A stretch of DNA of 35,731 bases from Burkholderiales bacterium (GTDB lineage: Bacteria > Pseudomonadota > Gammaproteobacteria > Burkholderiales > Burkholderiaceae_D), in NCBI GenBank assembly GCA_026399895.1, contig JAPLQC010000061.1, positions 1 through 35,731 on the forward strand. The letters run 5' to 3'. A program made the position numbers and the translations under genes. Positions 17,857 through 25,403 of this stretch are shown one piece after another; the stretch's first letter is position 1; each line of letters starts with the position of its first letter. The notes under the pieces were generated by a model. The model saw only the letters and a program-made list of their open reading frames with translations. It was not told where the DNA came from and did no database searches.

Positions 17857-18255
17857 ATGAATGGCGTACATTTGACCGCTGATCTGGCTGGATGCAAAAC
17901 CAATCACAGCCTGATGACTGATGCTGAAAAACTTCGCGAGATTTGCATTGAACTGGTGGCAATCAGTGGATTGACCGCCGTTCATGATCTGTTTTACCAG
18001 TTCGAACCAGCAGCAAATGAAGACGCTGGCGGAGTCACCGGCACGGTGCTGCTGGCCGAGTCTCACCTGGCCATCCATACCTGGCCGGAGTTATCAGCGG
18101 TAACGCTGGATGTGTATGTCTGTAATTTTTCAACAGATAACCGAAGCAAGGCGCAGCAGCTTCTGGAGGGTGTGATTAGTCTATTTCAGCCAGCGTCCGC
18201 GCTAAGACAGCAAATCAAGCGCGGAAGCATGGGCGTAATAAATAAAGCAGCCTGA
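17857..18255 (+). CDS. speD: S-adenosylmethionine decarboxylase proenzyme (SpeD/SpeH type)
   Basis: A 132-residue pyruvoyl-dependent AdoMet decarboxylase of the short prokaryotic class (1B). It makes the aminopropyl donor for spermidine synthesis. The self-cleavage site is in LLAESHLAIHTWPE: the Glu-Ser bond is cut and the Ser becomes the pyruvoyl group, with the His of the same motif and the Cys of VYVCNF as the other catalytic residues. The N-terminus (GVHLTADLAGC) is also typical. A strong AAGGGGGG ribosome site precedes the ATG. It sits 53 bp after the histone-like gene. No spermidine synthase (speE) is in the window, so the aminopropyl acceptor is not evident. A GC-rich hairpin follows. 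Confidence 0.92.
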   Translation: MNGVHLTADLAGCKTNHSLMTDAEKLREICIELVAISGLTAVHDLFYQFEPAANEDAGGVTGTVLLAESHLAIHTWPELSAVTLDVYVCNFSTDNRSKAQQLLEGVISLFQPASALRQQIKRGSMGVINKAA

Positions 18256-18304
18256 AGCCCTGTGGCCAGCATCACTGCCAGATAGTTGTTCCTCAATATG
18301 GTCG

Positions 18305-18329
18305 CAGCCCCGCACAAGCAGCGGGGCTG
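18305..18329 (+). terminator. GC-rich hairpin after speD
   Basis: CAGCCCCGC (18305-18313), a 7-nt loop and GCGGGGCTG (18321-18329) form a perfect 9-bp stem 50 bp after speD. The following bases are not T-rich, so termination strength is doubtful. Confidence 0.55.
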
Positions 18330-18478
18330 AACTGACCTAGTCAATACAGCACCTGCCGCCCTACCTCACATCCGACGCAAAGTAGCGACGCTCAGTCGCG
18401 ATTCAGGGTGTACATCGAACCAACCCATCAGCTCTACCTTGGCAACTCGTCCCCATTGGCGAGCTAGCCGAGTGCTTC

Positions 18479-18496
18479 GTTACAGAAATATGACAG
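18479..18496 (-). promoter_or_regulatory. Pho-box-like site without an obvious target gene
   Basis: On the minus strand the site reads CTGTCATATTTCTGTAAC: two 7-bp repeats 11 bp apart, close to the PhoB consensus. No minus-strand gene follows it, and the next plus-strand gene starts at 18659. It could act on that gene from the opposite orientation, serve an unannotated RNA, or be chance. Confidence 0.4.
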
Positions 18497-18658
18497 GAAA
18501 ATGAATGTTTGATGATGCCTTCCCGGCATTCGATGCTTGTATTTATTGTCATTTTGCAGAAACTTTCTTGGTTCAGACTCGCACACATTCTGAGAGCGGT
18601 CGGCTACGCGCGAAAAAAGATCGCCGCTATTTGATTCATCCAAAAGGGAGAAAGCGCC

Positions 18659-18757
18659 ATGATTGCTTCGTACCAGTTCATCATCAACGTGATCGCCGAA
18701 TACATTGAGATCGTCATGCTGAGCATCGGTATGATTGTTTTCTTGGCATCGGAGTAA
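18659..18757 (+). CDS. Very small hydrophobic peptide, 32 residues
   Basis: A 33-codon frame preceded by a strong ribosome site (AAGGGAGA, 18644-18651, 7 nt before the ATG). The product begins MIASYQFIINVIAEYIEI and continues as VMLSIGMIVFLASE. It is almost wholly hydrophobic, with Glu at positions 14, 17 and 32, and is long enough for one membrane helix. Strong translation signals with such a composition suggest a genuine small membrane protein. No family is recognised. It lies between speD and the alpha/beta hydrolase, 79 bp before the latter, and could be a membrane-stress peptide, a toxin-like peptide or a leader. Confidence 0.55.
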   Translation: MIASYQFIINVIAEYIEIVMLSIGMIVFLASE

Positions 18758-18836
18758 CTGCCGGCAAATGCAGCTCGCACTCAATTGGATGCGGGCTAAC
18801 TGCGCTAGAACAGCGCTCTCAAAAGCGGCCTGATCT

Positions 18837-19775
18837 ATGCAAGCAACACCCGTCCGTCACTATCTCCCGGTGTTTGAACATGGACACTTGCGGCAGGTTT
18901 GCTTGACCGAGTTTTGTCCTCCGCGGCCACAAGAAACTATCCTGTGTCTTCCGGGCCTGCTGGAAACATCCATCGCCTGGAGTGAGTTCGTAAGCTTCTT
19001 TGCAAGGAAACACAGGGTCTATGTCATCGACTATGCAGGTCGAGCATTATCTGAGTACCTCCCTGATGACCTCGACTACAAGATGAGTTCTTGTTTAGCT
19101 GACATCTCCTCGGCCATATCATTCATCGTTGGCAGTAATCAGAAGGTCAAAAAGAATACCGTGTCGGTTGATCCAAGTACTCAAGAAACCTGCCTGCACC
19201 TTATCGGAAACAGCATGGGCGGGCTACTTGCCGTGACACTTGCTGCCGAGGAACCGCCTTTCATTACATCACTCGTTATAAATGATGTTGGGGCAGTTGT
19301 TCCTTGGTCCGGACTTATGGCAATCATGGGTGCTATCTATGTCGCAGGTAGCCGTGCTAGCGAACCCAATATCCACTACTCTATTACATCAGTTGCACGA
19401 GACCTTAATGTAGATCCCCGTTTATTAAGAGCGGTGATGCGGCCTTCATACGCCGATCTCGACTTTAGACAGGGCCTGCAAGGTATGAGTTACGAAAAGT
19501 ATTTTTCGAAAACAAAGGCGCCGATGTTGCTAGTTCATTCCGGCGACTCTCATATGGTGACTCCTCAGGTACTTGAGTCCACAAAAGCTCATAAGGACAT
19601 CCATTTGTTTTCAGTTCAAGGTAGCGTCCACCCAGTTGCTTATACAAACAAAGTCAATGATCAAATTGAAGATTTCATATCTCAAGATAATCAAAGTGAT
19701 AAAAATGAAAATGATGATCCAGAAGGAGATATGAGTGATTGGTTTGAACGTTTTAAAGGGAAAAAGTTTTTGTAG
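18837..19775 (+). CDS. Alpha/beta hydrolase
   Basis: A 312-residue serine hydrolase of the alpha/beta fold. The catalytic triad is visible: nucleophile Ser in LIGNSMGGLLA, Asp in LLVHSGDSHMV and His in GSVHPVAY. The oxyanion strand is ETILCLPGLLETSIAW. There is no signal peptide, so it is cytosolic. After the fold comes a ~40-residue highly acidic/Asn-rich tail with a basic, aromatic end (DWFERFKGKKFL). Substrate unknown; esterase, lipase and C-C hydrolase are all possible. No strong ribosome site precedes the ATG. The DUF3047 gene follows after 21 bp. Lower GC and more A/T-ending codons near its 3' end differ from the flanking housekeeping genes and may indicate acquisition. Confidence 0.82.
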   Translation: MQATPVRHYLPVFEHGHLRQVCLTEFCPPRPQETILCLPGLLETSIAWSEFVSFFARKHRVYVIDYAGRALSEYLPDDLDYKMSSCLADISSAISFIVGSNQKVKKNTVSVDPSTQETCLHLIGNSMGGLLAVTLAAEEPPFITSLVINDVGAVVPWSGLMAIMGAIYVAGSRASEPNIHYSITSVARDLNVDPRLLRAVMRPSYADLDFRQGLQGMSYEKYFSKTKAPMLLVHSGDSHMVTPQVLESTKAHKDIHLFSVQGSVHPVAYTNKVNDQIEDFISQDNQSDKNENDDPEGDMSDWFERFKGKKFL

Positions 19776-19796
19776 GTACTAACTCAATTCAGCCGA

Positions 19797-20594
19797 ATGA
19801 AATCTAACTTATTGATGATTCATACCGAACACCAAGCCAACATCTTCGCACTCGGTTTCGCAATACTTCTATTGCTTTTTTCGACCATCGCCAGAGCGGC
19901 GGTATTTGTAAGCAACTTTGATCCCGTAACTCCTCCAACGCTGTCGATCCCACCCTCCTGGCAAATCATCCGCCTGGAGACCCATGTTCCGGCCACAACG
20001 TATCGACAGCGCCATTGGGATGGGGTGAATGCTATCGAAGCAAATGCGGATGCAAGCATGGCCCTTTTAGGTCGTCTGGTGGACGTTGATCTGCATGAAA
20101 CGCCAATGCTTTGCTGGCTTTGGCGGACCGACAGTGTCGTTAAATCAGCCAATATGACAAAACGACAGGGCGACGATTATGCAGCGCGGGTGTATTTGGC
20201 ATTTTCGCTGCCGAAGGAAGCGTTGACACTGGCGGACAAAGCAGCGCTAACTATTGCACGCGGATTTTTTGGCAGCCACGTTCCTGATGGCGCAATCAAC
20301 TATGTTTGGGACAACATGCATCCGATCGGCACAAGGATGCCAAATGCGTATACCTCTCGGGCACAGATGGTCGTACTCAGAACAGGGAATGTAGAGTCAG
20401 GCAAGTGGGTCGCCGAGCGGGTGAATGTCCTTGACGACCTGCATCGGACATTTGGATCAACGGGCGGCAAGCTGAAACTGCTCGCAATTGCCTCTGACTC
20501 GGATAACACCAAAGAGAAGGCGCGGGCTGGGTTTGCAGACATAGCGTTTGTCAGAGCGGATGAAGCCTGCCCCAACACAGGAACTCAAAACTAA
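19797..20594 (+). CDS. DUF3047 domain protein, secreted
   Basis: A 265-residue protein with an N-terminal signal sequence (hydrophobic ANIFALGFAILLLLFSTIARA, likely cleaved after ARA). The mature part matches the DUF3047 pattern as I know it: a strand-rich start, PMLCWLWRTD, GDDYAARVYLAF, INYVWDNMHPIGTRMPNAYT and a late SDSDNTKEKARAGFADIAFV. The jellyroll-like family is periplasmic with unknown function. It lies 21 bp after the alpha/beta hydrolase and is probably cotranscribed. The stop codon is inside the terminator stem. An ATG at codon 7 is an alternative start; neither has a good ribosome site. Confidence 0.8.
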   Translation: MKSNLLMIHTEHQANIFALGFAILLLLFSTIARAAVFVSNFDPVTPPTLSIPPSWQIIRLETHVPATTYRQRHWDGVNAIEANADASMALLGRLVDVDLHETPMLCWLWRTDSVVKSANMTKRQGDDYAARVYLAFSLPKEALTLADKAALTIARGFFGSHVPDGAINYVWDNMHPIGTRMPNAYTSRAQMVVLRTGNVESGKWVAERVNVLDDLHRTFGSTGGKLKLLAIASDSDNTKEKARAGFADIAFVRADEACPNTGTQN

Positions 20595-20629
20595 GCTAAC
20601 GCTGCCACCAGCTTTGGCGTTAGCTTAGT
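20590..20629. terminator. Perfect hairpin between convergent genes, bidirectional terminator
   Basis: ACTAAGCTAACGC (20590-20602) and GCGTTAGCTTAGT (20617-20629) are a perfect 13-bp inverted repeat with a 14-nt loop. It lies between the ends of the DUF3047 gene and the OlsB-like gene and includes the former's TAA stop. Confidence 0.7.
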
Positions 20630-20682
20630 CTGGTGATCTTGGTCGTAGCATCTACCATTGTGATCGTCCGCCCCGGATTACA

Positions 20683-21450
20683 TCAGGCGGTTTGCGCATC
20701 CTTCAAATAGTGCCTTGCGTAGCGACTATCTAAGCGGAACAAGGGCAGCATCATAAATAAGTCTGCTGTATGAAAATCCTGATCCCAAGCAGGCTCGCTA
20801 CATACCCAAGCGCCACTCCGCAAATAACCTTTAATCAGTGGCGGCACTTGCAGGACCTCATGAGTTGGACCGTCGTGTAACTCATACTTCAATTTTGGTG
20901 ACACGCGATATTCGTCTGGACAAAAATTTTCTTTGGCTAGCCTTCGATACAGCGCATTAACTGAGTTACCACCGTCAGCCAAGCTGATGCTTGCACAACC
21001 AATCAGGAATTGGGCTCGTTCTCGCTGCATGCACGAAGCCAGGCCAGACCATAGCATCATGATGACACCGCCATGTCGATAGTCTGGATGTATGCAGGCA
21101 CGCCCTGCCTCGATAATCGAGTCCCGAATGGGGGATAGCTTCCCCAGATCAAATTCTTTTTCGGAATAGAAGGTTTTCGTCTTCTTCAGACCATGCCGTG
21201 TGAGCACTCGGTAAGTGCCAACGACTTCACCCGTTCGGGTGTCGCGTACGATGAGGTGGTCACAGAATTCATCGAATTCGTCACACTCCAGCCCATCGGA
21301 ATTTCTTAGGGATTGTAGGCCGGTAGCCTCAACGAAGACTTTGTATCGCAATCGCTGTACTTCTCTGATTTGCTCTTGGGTATTGGCAATGCTCAAGCTC
21401 AACTTTGGAAAGTTTGCCTTGCCATCGGAACTGACTGTGATCAAGCGCAT
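20683..21450 (-). CDS. olsB: OlsB-like ornithine N-acyltransferase (GNAT)
   Basis: A 255-residue GNAT acyltransferase of the OlsB/Acetyltransf_5 type. OlsB transfers a 3-hydroxyacyl chain from ACP to ornithine to make lyso-ornithine lipid, the first step to this phosphorus-free membrane lipid. Family stretches are VQRLRYKVFVEATG, DEFDEFCDHLIVRD, GEVVGTYRVL, YSEKEFDLGKLSP, EAGRACIHPDYRHGGVIMMLWSGL and IGCASI. The ATG at 21450 follows GAGGAGGAG by 5 nt; a GTG at 21456 overlaps that site. A three-repeat Pho-box-like array lies upstream, which fits the phosphate-starvation induction known for ornithine lipid. OlsA is not in the window. Related enzymes of other substrate specificity (for example acyl-homoserine-lactone-synthase-like GNATs) are possible. 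Confidence 0.78.
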   Translation of the reverse strand: MRLITVSSDGKANFPKLSLSIANTQEQIREVQRLRYKVFVEATGLQSLRNSDGLECDEFDEFCDHLIVRDTRTGEVVGTYRVLTRHGLKKTKTFYSEKEFDLGKLSPIRDSIIEAGRACIHPDYRHGGVIMMLWSGLASCMQRERAQFLIGCASISLADGGNSVNALYRRLAKENFCPDEYRVSPKLKYELHDGPTHEVLQVPPLIKGYLRSGAWVCSEPAWDQDFHTADLFMMLPLFRLDSRYARHYLKDAQTA

Positions 21451-21504
21451 AAACACTCCTCCTCGTCATGGGGGTGGAATGTATCTGCAACAATTTTCAA
21501 TTCA

Positions 21505-21533
21505 GTGACTTAGCAGTGACAATCGTGTGACCG
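21505..21533 (-). promoter_or_regulatory. Triple Pho-box-like array upstream of olsB
   Basis: On the minus strand three 7-bp repeats, CGGTCAC, TTGTCAC and AAGTCAC, start exactly 11 bp apart, with the 4-bp spacers ACGA and TGCT. Plus-strand positions are 21527-21533, 21516-21522 and 21505-21511. All keep the GTCAC core. The array ends 55 bp before the olsB start and points toward it. Confidence 0.62.
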
Positions 21534-21610
21534 ACGCGATTCTTATTAGCCTCTGTTTCCGCTTAGCCCAGGTTCCTATCGTCTGCGGCCAACTGCCGAA
21601 GGGCATCGCC

Positions 21611-21628
21611 TTGTCATATTTGTGTCAT
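21611..21628 (+). promoter_or_regulatory. Pho box upstream of the histone-like/phoX unit
   Basis: TTGTCAT (21611-21617), spacer ATTT and GTGTCAT (21622-21628) match the PhoB consensus with exact 11-bp spacing and an A/T-rich spacer. It lies 69 bp before the ATG at 21697. TACATT at 21643-21648 may be the -10. Confidence 0.72.
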
Positions 21629-21696
21629 TAAATAAAATGATTTACATTGTTTTCCCACCTAAATCTGATGGCTGACTGCCTTGAAGGAGATGCGAG

Positions 21697-22245
21697 ATGA
21701 TCAACACCGCCACCCCCACCGCCGCCGCAGAAGAACCCCCGGTCGCTGACAAGCCCGCGACAAAGAAATCACGTGCTACTAAGCCAATAGCCGCTAAAAA
21801 GTCACCCGCTGCAAAAAAGTCAGCCGCTGCAAAAAAGTCAGCCGCTGCTAAAAAGAAACCGACCGCTAAAAAAGCAGTAGCCAAGTCTATCCAAGCTAAG
21901 AAGCCGAAAACACCTGCATCTAAAGCCACTGCAAAAGCTAAACCAGCAAAAGAAACGAAGCAGCCGAAGCAAACTAAGCAGAAAGTCACCAAACCAAAAG
22001 CCAGCAAAGCGGGCAAACCCAAAAAGCCGAAACTGGTACGTGATAGCTTCACCATGCCAGTGCAAGAATACGCCGTGCTGGGTCAGGTTAAAAAAATCTG
22101 CCATGCTGGCGGCATGGATATCAAGAAGAGTGAGCTGCTCCGGATCGGAATTACACAATTAGCCGCAATGGGCATCAAGAAACTCAAGGCCGCGCAAGCT
22201 GCGCTTACCCCGCTTCGCGCCGGTCGCCCCAAGAAGCACAAATAA
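21697..22245 (+). CDS. Lys/Ala-tailed protein with ribbon-helix-helix-like C-terminal domain (paralogue 2)
   Basis: A 182-residue, strongly basic protein, probably nucleoid-associated. Residues ~20-110 are a histone-H1-like tail of AAKKS/AKK repeats, and three of these are near-identical 18-bp DNA units (21805-21858). Residues 113-182 are the compact domain shared with the protein at 17369: LVRDSFTMP strand, a helix, then DIKKSELLRIGIT as second helix, and a final AGRPKKHK with a GRP core. AAGGAG precedes the ATG by 7 nt. A Pho box lies upstream and phoX starts 19 bp downstream, so this protein is predicted to be made under phosphate limitation. DNA binding and chromatin compaction are inferred from composition and fold pattern. 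Confidence 0.82.
   Translation: MINTATPTAAAEEPPVADKPATKKSRATKPIAAKKSPAAKKSAAAKKSAAAKKKPTAKKAVAKSIQAKKPKTPASKATAKAKPAKETKQPKQTKQKVTKPKASKAGKPKKPKLVRDSFTMPVQEYAVLGQVKKICHAGGMDIKKSELLRIGITQLAAMGIKKLKAAQAALTPLRAGRPKKHK
21805..21858 (+). repeat. 18-bp coding direct repeat in the Lys/Ala tail
   Basis: Three successive units near GCCGCTGCAAAAAAGTCA (21805-21822, 21823-21840, 21841-21858) encode AAKKS-type hexapeptides. A shorter 15-bp version precedes them. Length changes by unit slippage would stay in frame, while the A6 runs could slip out of frame. Confidence 0.8.
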
Positions 22246-22264
22246 CTTTATCTGATAGCGCCAA

Positions 22265-24418
22265 ATGCCCAAGACTCAGCACTGCACGACCCCGACTAGT
22301 TTTGACGACATCCTTCAGCAGCGACTTTCACGCCGAGGTTTACTTAAGGGCTCACTGGCAGCAGCCAGTACCAGCTACCTCGGCGTCGGCAGCCTCGCAG
22401 CATCCGGCTCAAGTGATGTACACGCAGCGGCGCCTAAACTTCGTCTGAATTTCAAGGCAGTTACCAAGGGGCTGGACGACTTGGTGCGACTACCGGCGGG
22501 GTACTCGTACAAGATGTTGCTAGCCACGGGCGACCCGATTGCAGCGGGTATTCCTGCCTACACTAACACTGGCGCAGATGAGGCGAGTAGCTTCGCTCGC
22601 CGCGCCGGTGACCATAACGACGGCATGCATTTCTTTGGCATGAATGCCAAAGGCCGATGGGATGCAAAGGTTTCGGATCGCGGTCTACTCTGCGTAAACC
22701 ATGAGGCCATTACCAGTACCTTTTTGCATCCGAATGGACAAACGATTGTCGAAGGCAAGCGCACGGTCGATAGCGAAGTGCTCAAGGAAATGTTGGCGCA
22801 CGGCGTGAGCGTGGTTGAAGTTCGCCGCAAAGCGGGCACCTATGAGTTGCAAACGGATTCGCCGCGTAATCGCCGCATCACCACCATGACCGAGATAGAG
22901 ATCAGTGGCCCGGCTGCCGGTAGCCCGCTGATGATCACGCGTTACTCGCCCACTGGCAAACGTACGCGCGGCACTCTGGGCAACTGTGCCAATGGGCATA
23001 CCCCTTGGGGAACCTATCTCACCTGTGAAGAAAACTGGGCTGGCTATTTCCGGCGCCCTGCGGCGGATGACGCGAAGCGTAGCGCGCAGCAACTCACCGC
23101 ATTGAAACGCTATAACCTTGCAGGTAACGGGCGTGAGCTATGGGCGACCGCCGGCCCTGATGGTAACGATCAACGCTTTAGTCGCTGGGATGCCTCGGTG
23201 ACCGGTACTTCTGCCGATGGTAGTGATGATTTCCGGCATGCGCCGAACACCTTCGGTTGGGTAGTCGAGATTGATCCATTCAATCCAGACGTCGCGCCCA
23301 AAAAACGCACGGCACTTGGTCGCTTCGCGCATGAGGGTGCCTGGCCGGGCCCGGTGCGCCCTGGACAGCCCTTGGTTTGGTACATGGGCTGTGATGCGCG
23401 GGGTGAGTACATTTATAAATTTGTATCTGCCAAAGCTTGGGATCCCGCAGACGCTGGCAAAGGTATCTCGGCCGGTGACAAATACCTTGATGACGGCCGT
23501 CTGTATGCCGCACGCTTTAATGCCGACGGTAGTGGTGATTGGCTTGAGCTGAGTCTGGGGCAAAACAATATCGACAGCAAAAATGCTAGCTATCCCTTTG
23601 CGAATCAAGCAGACGTCTTGGTTCATGCCCGACTAGCCGCCGATTCGGCTGGTGCCACAAAAATGGATAGGCCCGAATGGGGCGCAGTGAACCCGCAGAA
23701 TGGCGAGGTTTACATGACCCTCACCTACAACCCCTCGCGTGACTTCAACAAACTGGATGCCGCTAATCCTCGCTTCTACACTGACTCCAAAGCCGGCAAA
23801 CAAGGGCGAGGTAACGTCAACGGCCATATCATCCGCTGGGCAGAGCACGATGGCCAGCAAGGTGCCACACGATTCAACTGGGACGTCTTCTTGTTCGCGG
23901 CACGCGAGAATGCTGATCGTAACAACGTCAACCTCTCCGGTCTGGATGCCAGCAATGATTTTTCTTCGCCAGATGGGCTCTGGTTCTCGCAAAGTGGCCT
24001 GCTGTGGATAGAAACCGATGACAACGCCTACACGGATACCAGTAACTGCATGCTGCTAGCCGCAATACCCGGCGCGGTAGGCGATGGTACTCAGCGCGAA
24101 GTAATCAGCCGCGAGGGTGATCAGCAAAAAAACATTCGTACCCCCGTCGGCGCCGAAGCCACGCCGGATACACTCCGCCGATTTTTGGTTGGCACGGTCG
24201 ATTGCGAGATCACAGGCTTGGCCGAGTCACCGGATGGTAAGGCCTTGTTCGTCAATATCCAGCACCCTGGTGAGACCACCAATGGCAAGGGTTTTGATAT
24301 CGCCAAGCCGAATACCTATCTCAGTCATTGGCCGGCCGGTGGTGATGCGCGACCACGCTCCGCCACCATCGTGATCACGCGTGACGATGGCGGGCCGATT
24401 GGAGCCGATCTGGTCTGA
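22265..24418 (+). CDS. phoX: PhoX-family alkaline phosphatase
   Basis: A 717-residue PhoX (DUF839) phosphatase that releases phosphate from organic esters in the periplasm using calcium and iron. The N-terminus has a twin-arginine signal (RLSRRGLLKGSLAAAS, cleavage probably near residue 50), as expected for an enzyme exported folded. Family motifs include LLCVNHEAI, NCANGHTPWGTYLTCEENW, DPFNPDVAPKKRTALGRFAHEG, GEYIYKFV, DGLWFSQSGLLWIETDDN and the late GTVDCEITGLAESPDGKALFVNIQHPG. It starts 19 bp after the histone-like gene with no Pho box of its own, so it should be expressed from the upstream Pho box. The ribosome site is weak. Confidence 0.93.
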   Translation: MPKTQHCTTPTSFDDILQQRLSRRGLLKGSLAAASTSYLGVGSLAASGSSDVHAAAPKLRLNFKAVTKGLDDLVRLPAGYSYKMLLATGDPIAAGIPAYTNTGADEASSFARRAGDHNDGMHFFGMNAKGRWDAKVSDRGLLCVNHEAITSTFLHPNGQTIVEGKRTVDSEVLKEMLAHGVSVVEVRRKAGTYELQTDSPRNRRITTMTEIEISGPAAGSPLMITRYSPTGKRTRGTLGNCANGHTPWGTYLTCEENWAGYFRRPAADDAKRSAQQLTALKRYNLAGNGRELWATAGPDGNDQRFSRWDASVTGTSADGSDDFRHAPNTFGWVVEIDPFNPDVAPKKRTALGRFAHEGAWPGPVRPGQPLVWYMGCDARGEYIYKFVSAKAWDPADAGKGISAGDKYLDDGRLYAARFNADGSGDWLELSLGQNNIDSKNASYPFANQADVLVHARLAADSAGATKMDRPEWGAVNPQNGEVYMTLTYNPSRDFNKLDAANPRFYTDSKAGKQGRGNVNGHIIRWAEHDGQQGATRFNWDVFLFAARENADRNNVNLSGLDASNDFSSPDGLWFSQSGLLWIETDDNAYTDTSNCMLLAAIPGAVGDGTQREVISREGDQQKNIRTPVGAEATPDTLRRFLVGTVDCEITGLAESPDGKALFVNIQHPGETTNGKGFDIAKPNTYLSHWPAGGDARPRSATIVITRDDGGPIGADLV

Positions 24419-24438
24419 TGCGATTCTTGTCAGTTGCA

Positions 24439-24467
24439 ATGTCACACAACCGACATATAGCTGTCAT
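24439..24467 (+). promoter_or_regulatory. Triple Pho box upstream of plcP-agt
   Basis: ATGTCAC (24439-24445), CCGACAT (24450-24456) and CTGTCAT (24461-24467) start exactly 11 bp apart with spacers ACAA and ATAG. Ten bp further on, TAATTC (24478-24483) could be the -10, the spacing usual for PhoB-activated promoters. The array lies 55 bp before the plcP start. Confidence 0.72.
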
Positions 24468-24521
24468 GGTGATGAAGTAATTCTCCATTAGTGTGTGCTC
24501 ACCGTGTATCGGAGAGCATGA

Positions 24522-25403
24522 ATGAATCAGCGACAAGCTTTCACAGAATTAAAACAAAAAAAGAAACTACCGAAGCATCCGCTTTACAAACCGGTTCCAC
24601 TCCGATTCCGAACCATCTTCATTTCTGATATTCACCTCGGCACGAGTGGCTGCCAAGCCAAGCGCTTACTGGAATTCCTCAAAGCCACTGAATCCGACAA
24701 GCTTTATTTGGTCGGCGATATCGTCGACGGCTGGCAACTTAAACGTCGCTGGTACTGGCACCAGACCCACAATGATGTCGTTCAAGTCGTTCTAAAGAAG
24801 GCGAGAAAAGGGACTAAAGTCATCTTCGTGCCGGGCAACCACGATGAGTCAGTTCGGCAGTTCATCGGGCTAGACTTTGGTGGCATCAAGATTCGTGATG
24901 AATTAGTCCATAAGACCGCCGATGGCCGCAGGCTGCTGGTGTTACATGGTGATCGCTTCGATGGCGTGATCGCCTGCGCCAAGTGGCTGGCCTACGTGGG
25001 CGATTCGCTGTACACCATGATTCTGAAATTCAACCAGTACTACAACAATTGGCGGGCACGTGTCGGTCTGCCCTACTGGTCCTTATCGCAATACCTCAAG
25101 CTGAAAGTTAAAAACGCGGTCAGCTATATCACTTCGTTTGAACAGGCATTAGCTGACGAGGCGCGCAAGCAAGGTTTGGATGGCGTGATCTGCGGCCATA
25201 TTCACAAGCCCGAGATTCGAGACATTGACGGCATCTTGTACTGCAATGATGGTGATTGGGTCGAGAGCTTGTCGGCGCTGGTGGAAGAGCCCAGCGGCGA
25301 ACTACGACTAGTTGATTGGCATGAAATCATGCTGCGCTGGGAGCAAGCACAACTCAAGGAAGAGGAAGTAAACGAGGATGAGCTATGCATGCAGCCCGCG
25401 TGA
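24522..25403 (+). CDS. plcP: PlcP-like phospholipase C (metallophosphoesterase, LpxH-related)
   Basis: A 293-residue calcineurin-like phosphoesterase of the UDP-2,3-diacylglucosamine diphosphatase superfamily. The metal ligands are in FISDIHLGTSGCQA (DxH), VGDIVDGW, VPGNHDES, LHGDRFDG and ICGHIHKP. The segment WQLKRRWYWHQTHNDVVQ and the overall length resemble PlcP of Sinorhizobium meliloti, which splits phosphatidylcholine to diacylglycerol and phosphocholine under phosphate starvation, more than true LpxH. The next gene, an Agt-type glycosyltransferase, overlaps it by 19 nt, and a Pho box lies upstream, which supports PlcP. GGAGAG stands 5 nt before the ATG. A role in lipid A synthesis remains possible but less likely. 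Confidence 0.82.
   Translation: MNQRQAFTELKQKKKLPKHPLYKPVPLRFRTIFISDIHLGTSGCQAKRLLEFLKATESDKLYLVGDIVDGWQLKRRWYWHQTHNDVVQVVLKKARKGTKVIFVPGNHDESVRQFIGLDFGGIKIRDELVHKTADGRRLLVLHGDRFDGVIACAKWLAYVGDSLYTMILKFNQYYNNWRARVGLPYWSLSQYLKLKVKNAVSYITSFEQALADEARKQGLDGVICGHIHKPEIRDIDGILYCNDGDWVESLSALVEEPSGELRLVDWHEIMLRWEQAQLKEEEVNEDELCMQPA

Larger units (their letters stand above)
18256..18658. other. 403-bp intergenic stretch after speD
   Basis: It contains the hairpin at 18305-18329 and an isolated Pho-box-like site at 18479-18496. Reading frames of 60-70 codons exist but their products look like random sequence and lack ribosome sites. I see no recognisable gene. Confidence 0.5.

Noticed and set aside
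18505..18708. 67-codon plus-strand frame between speD and the hydrolase
   Set aside because: It has no ribosome site and a random-looking product; the overlapping 32-residue frame at 18659 has much better translation signals.
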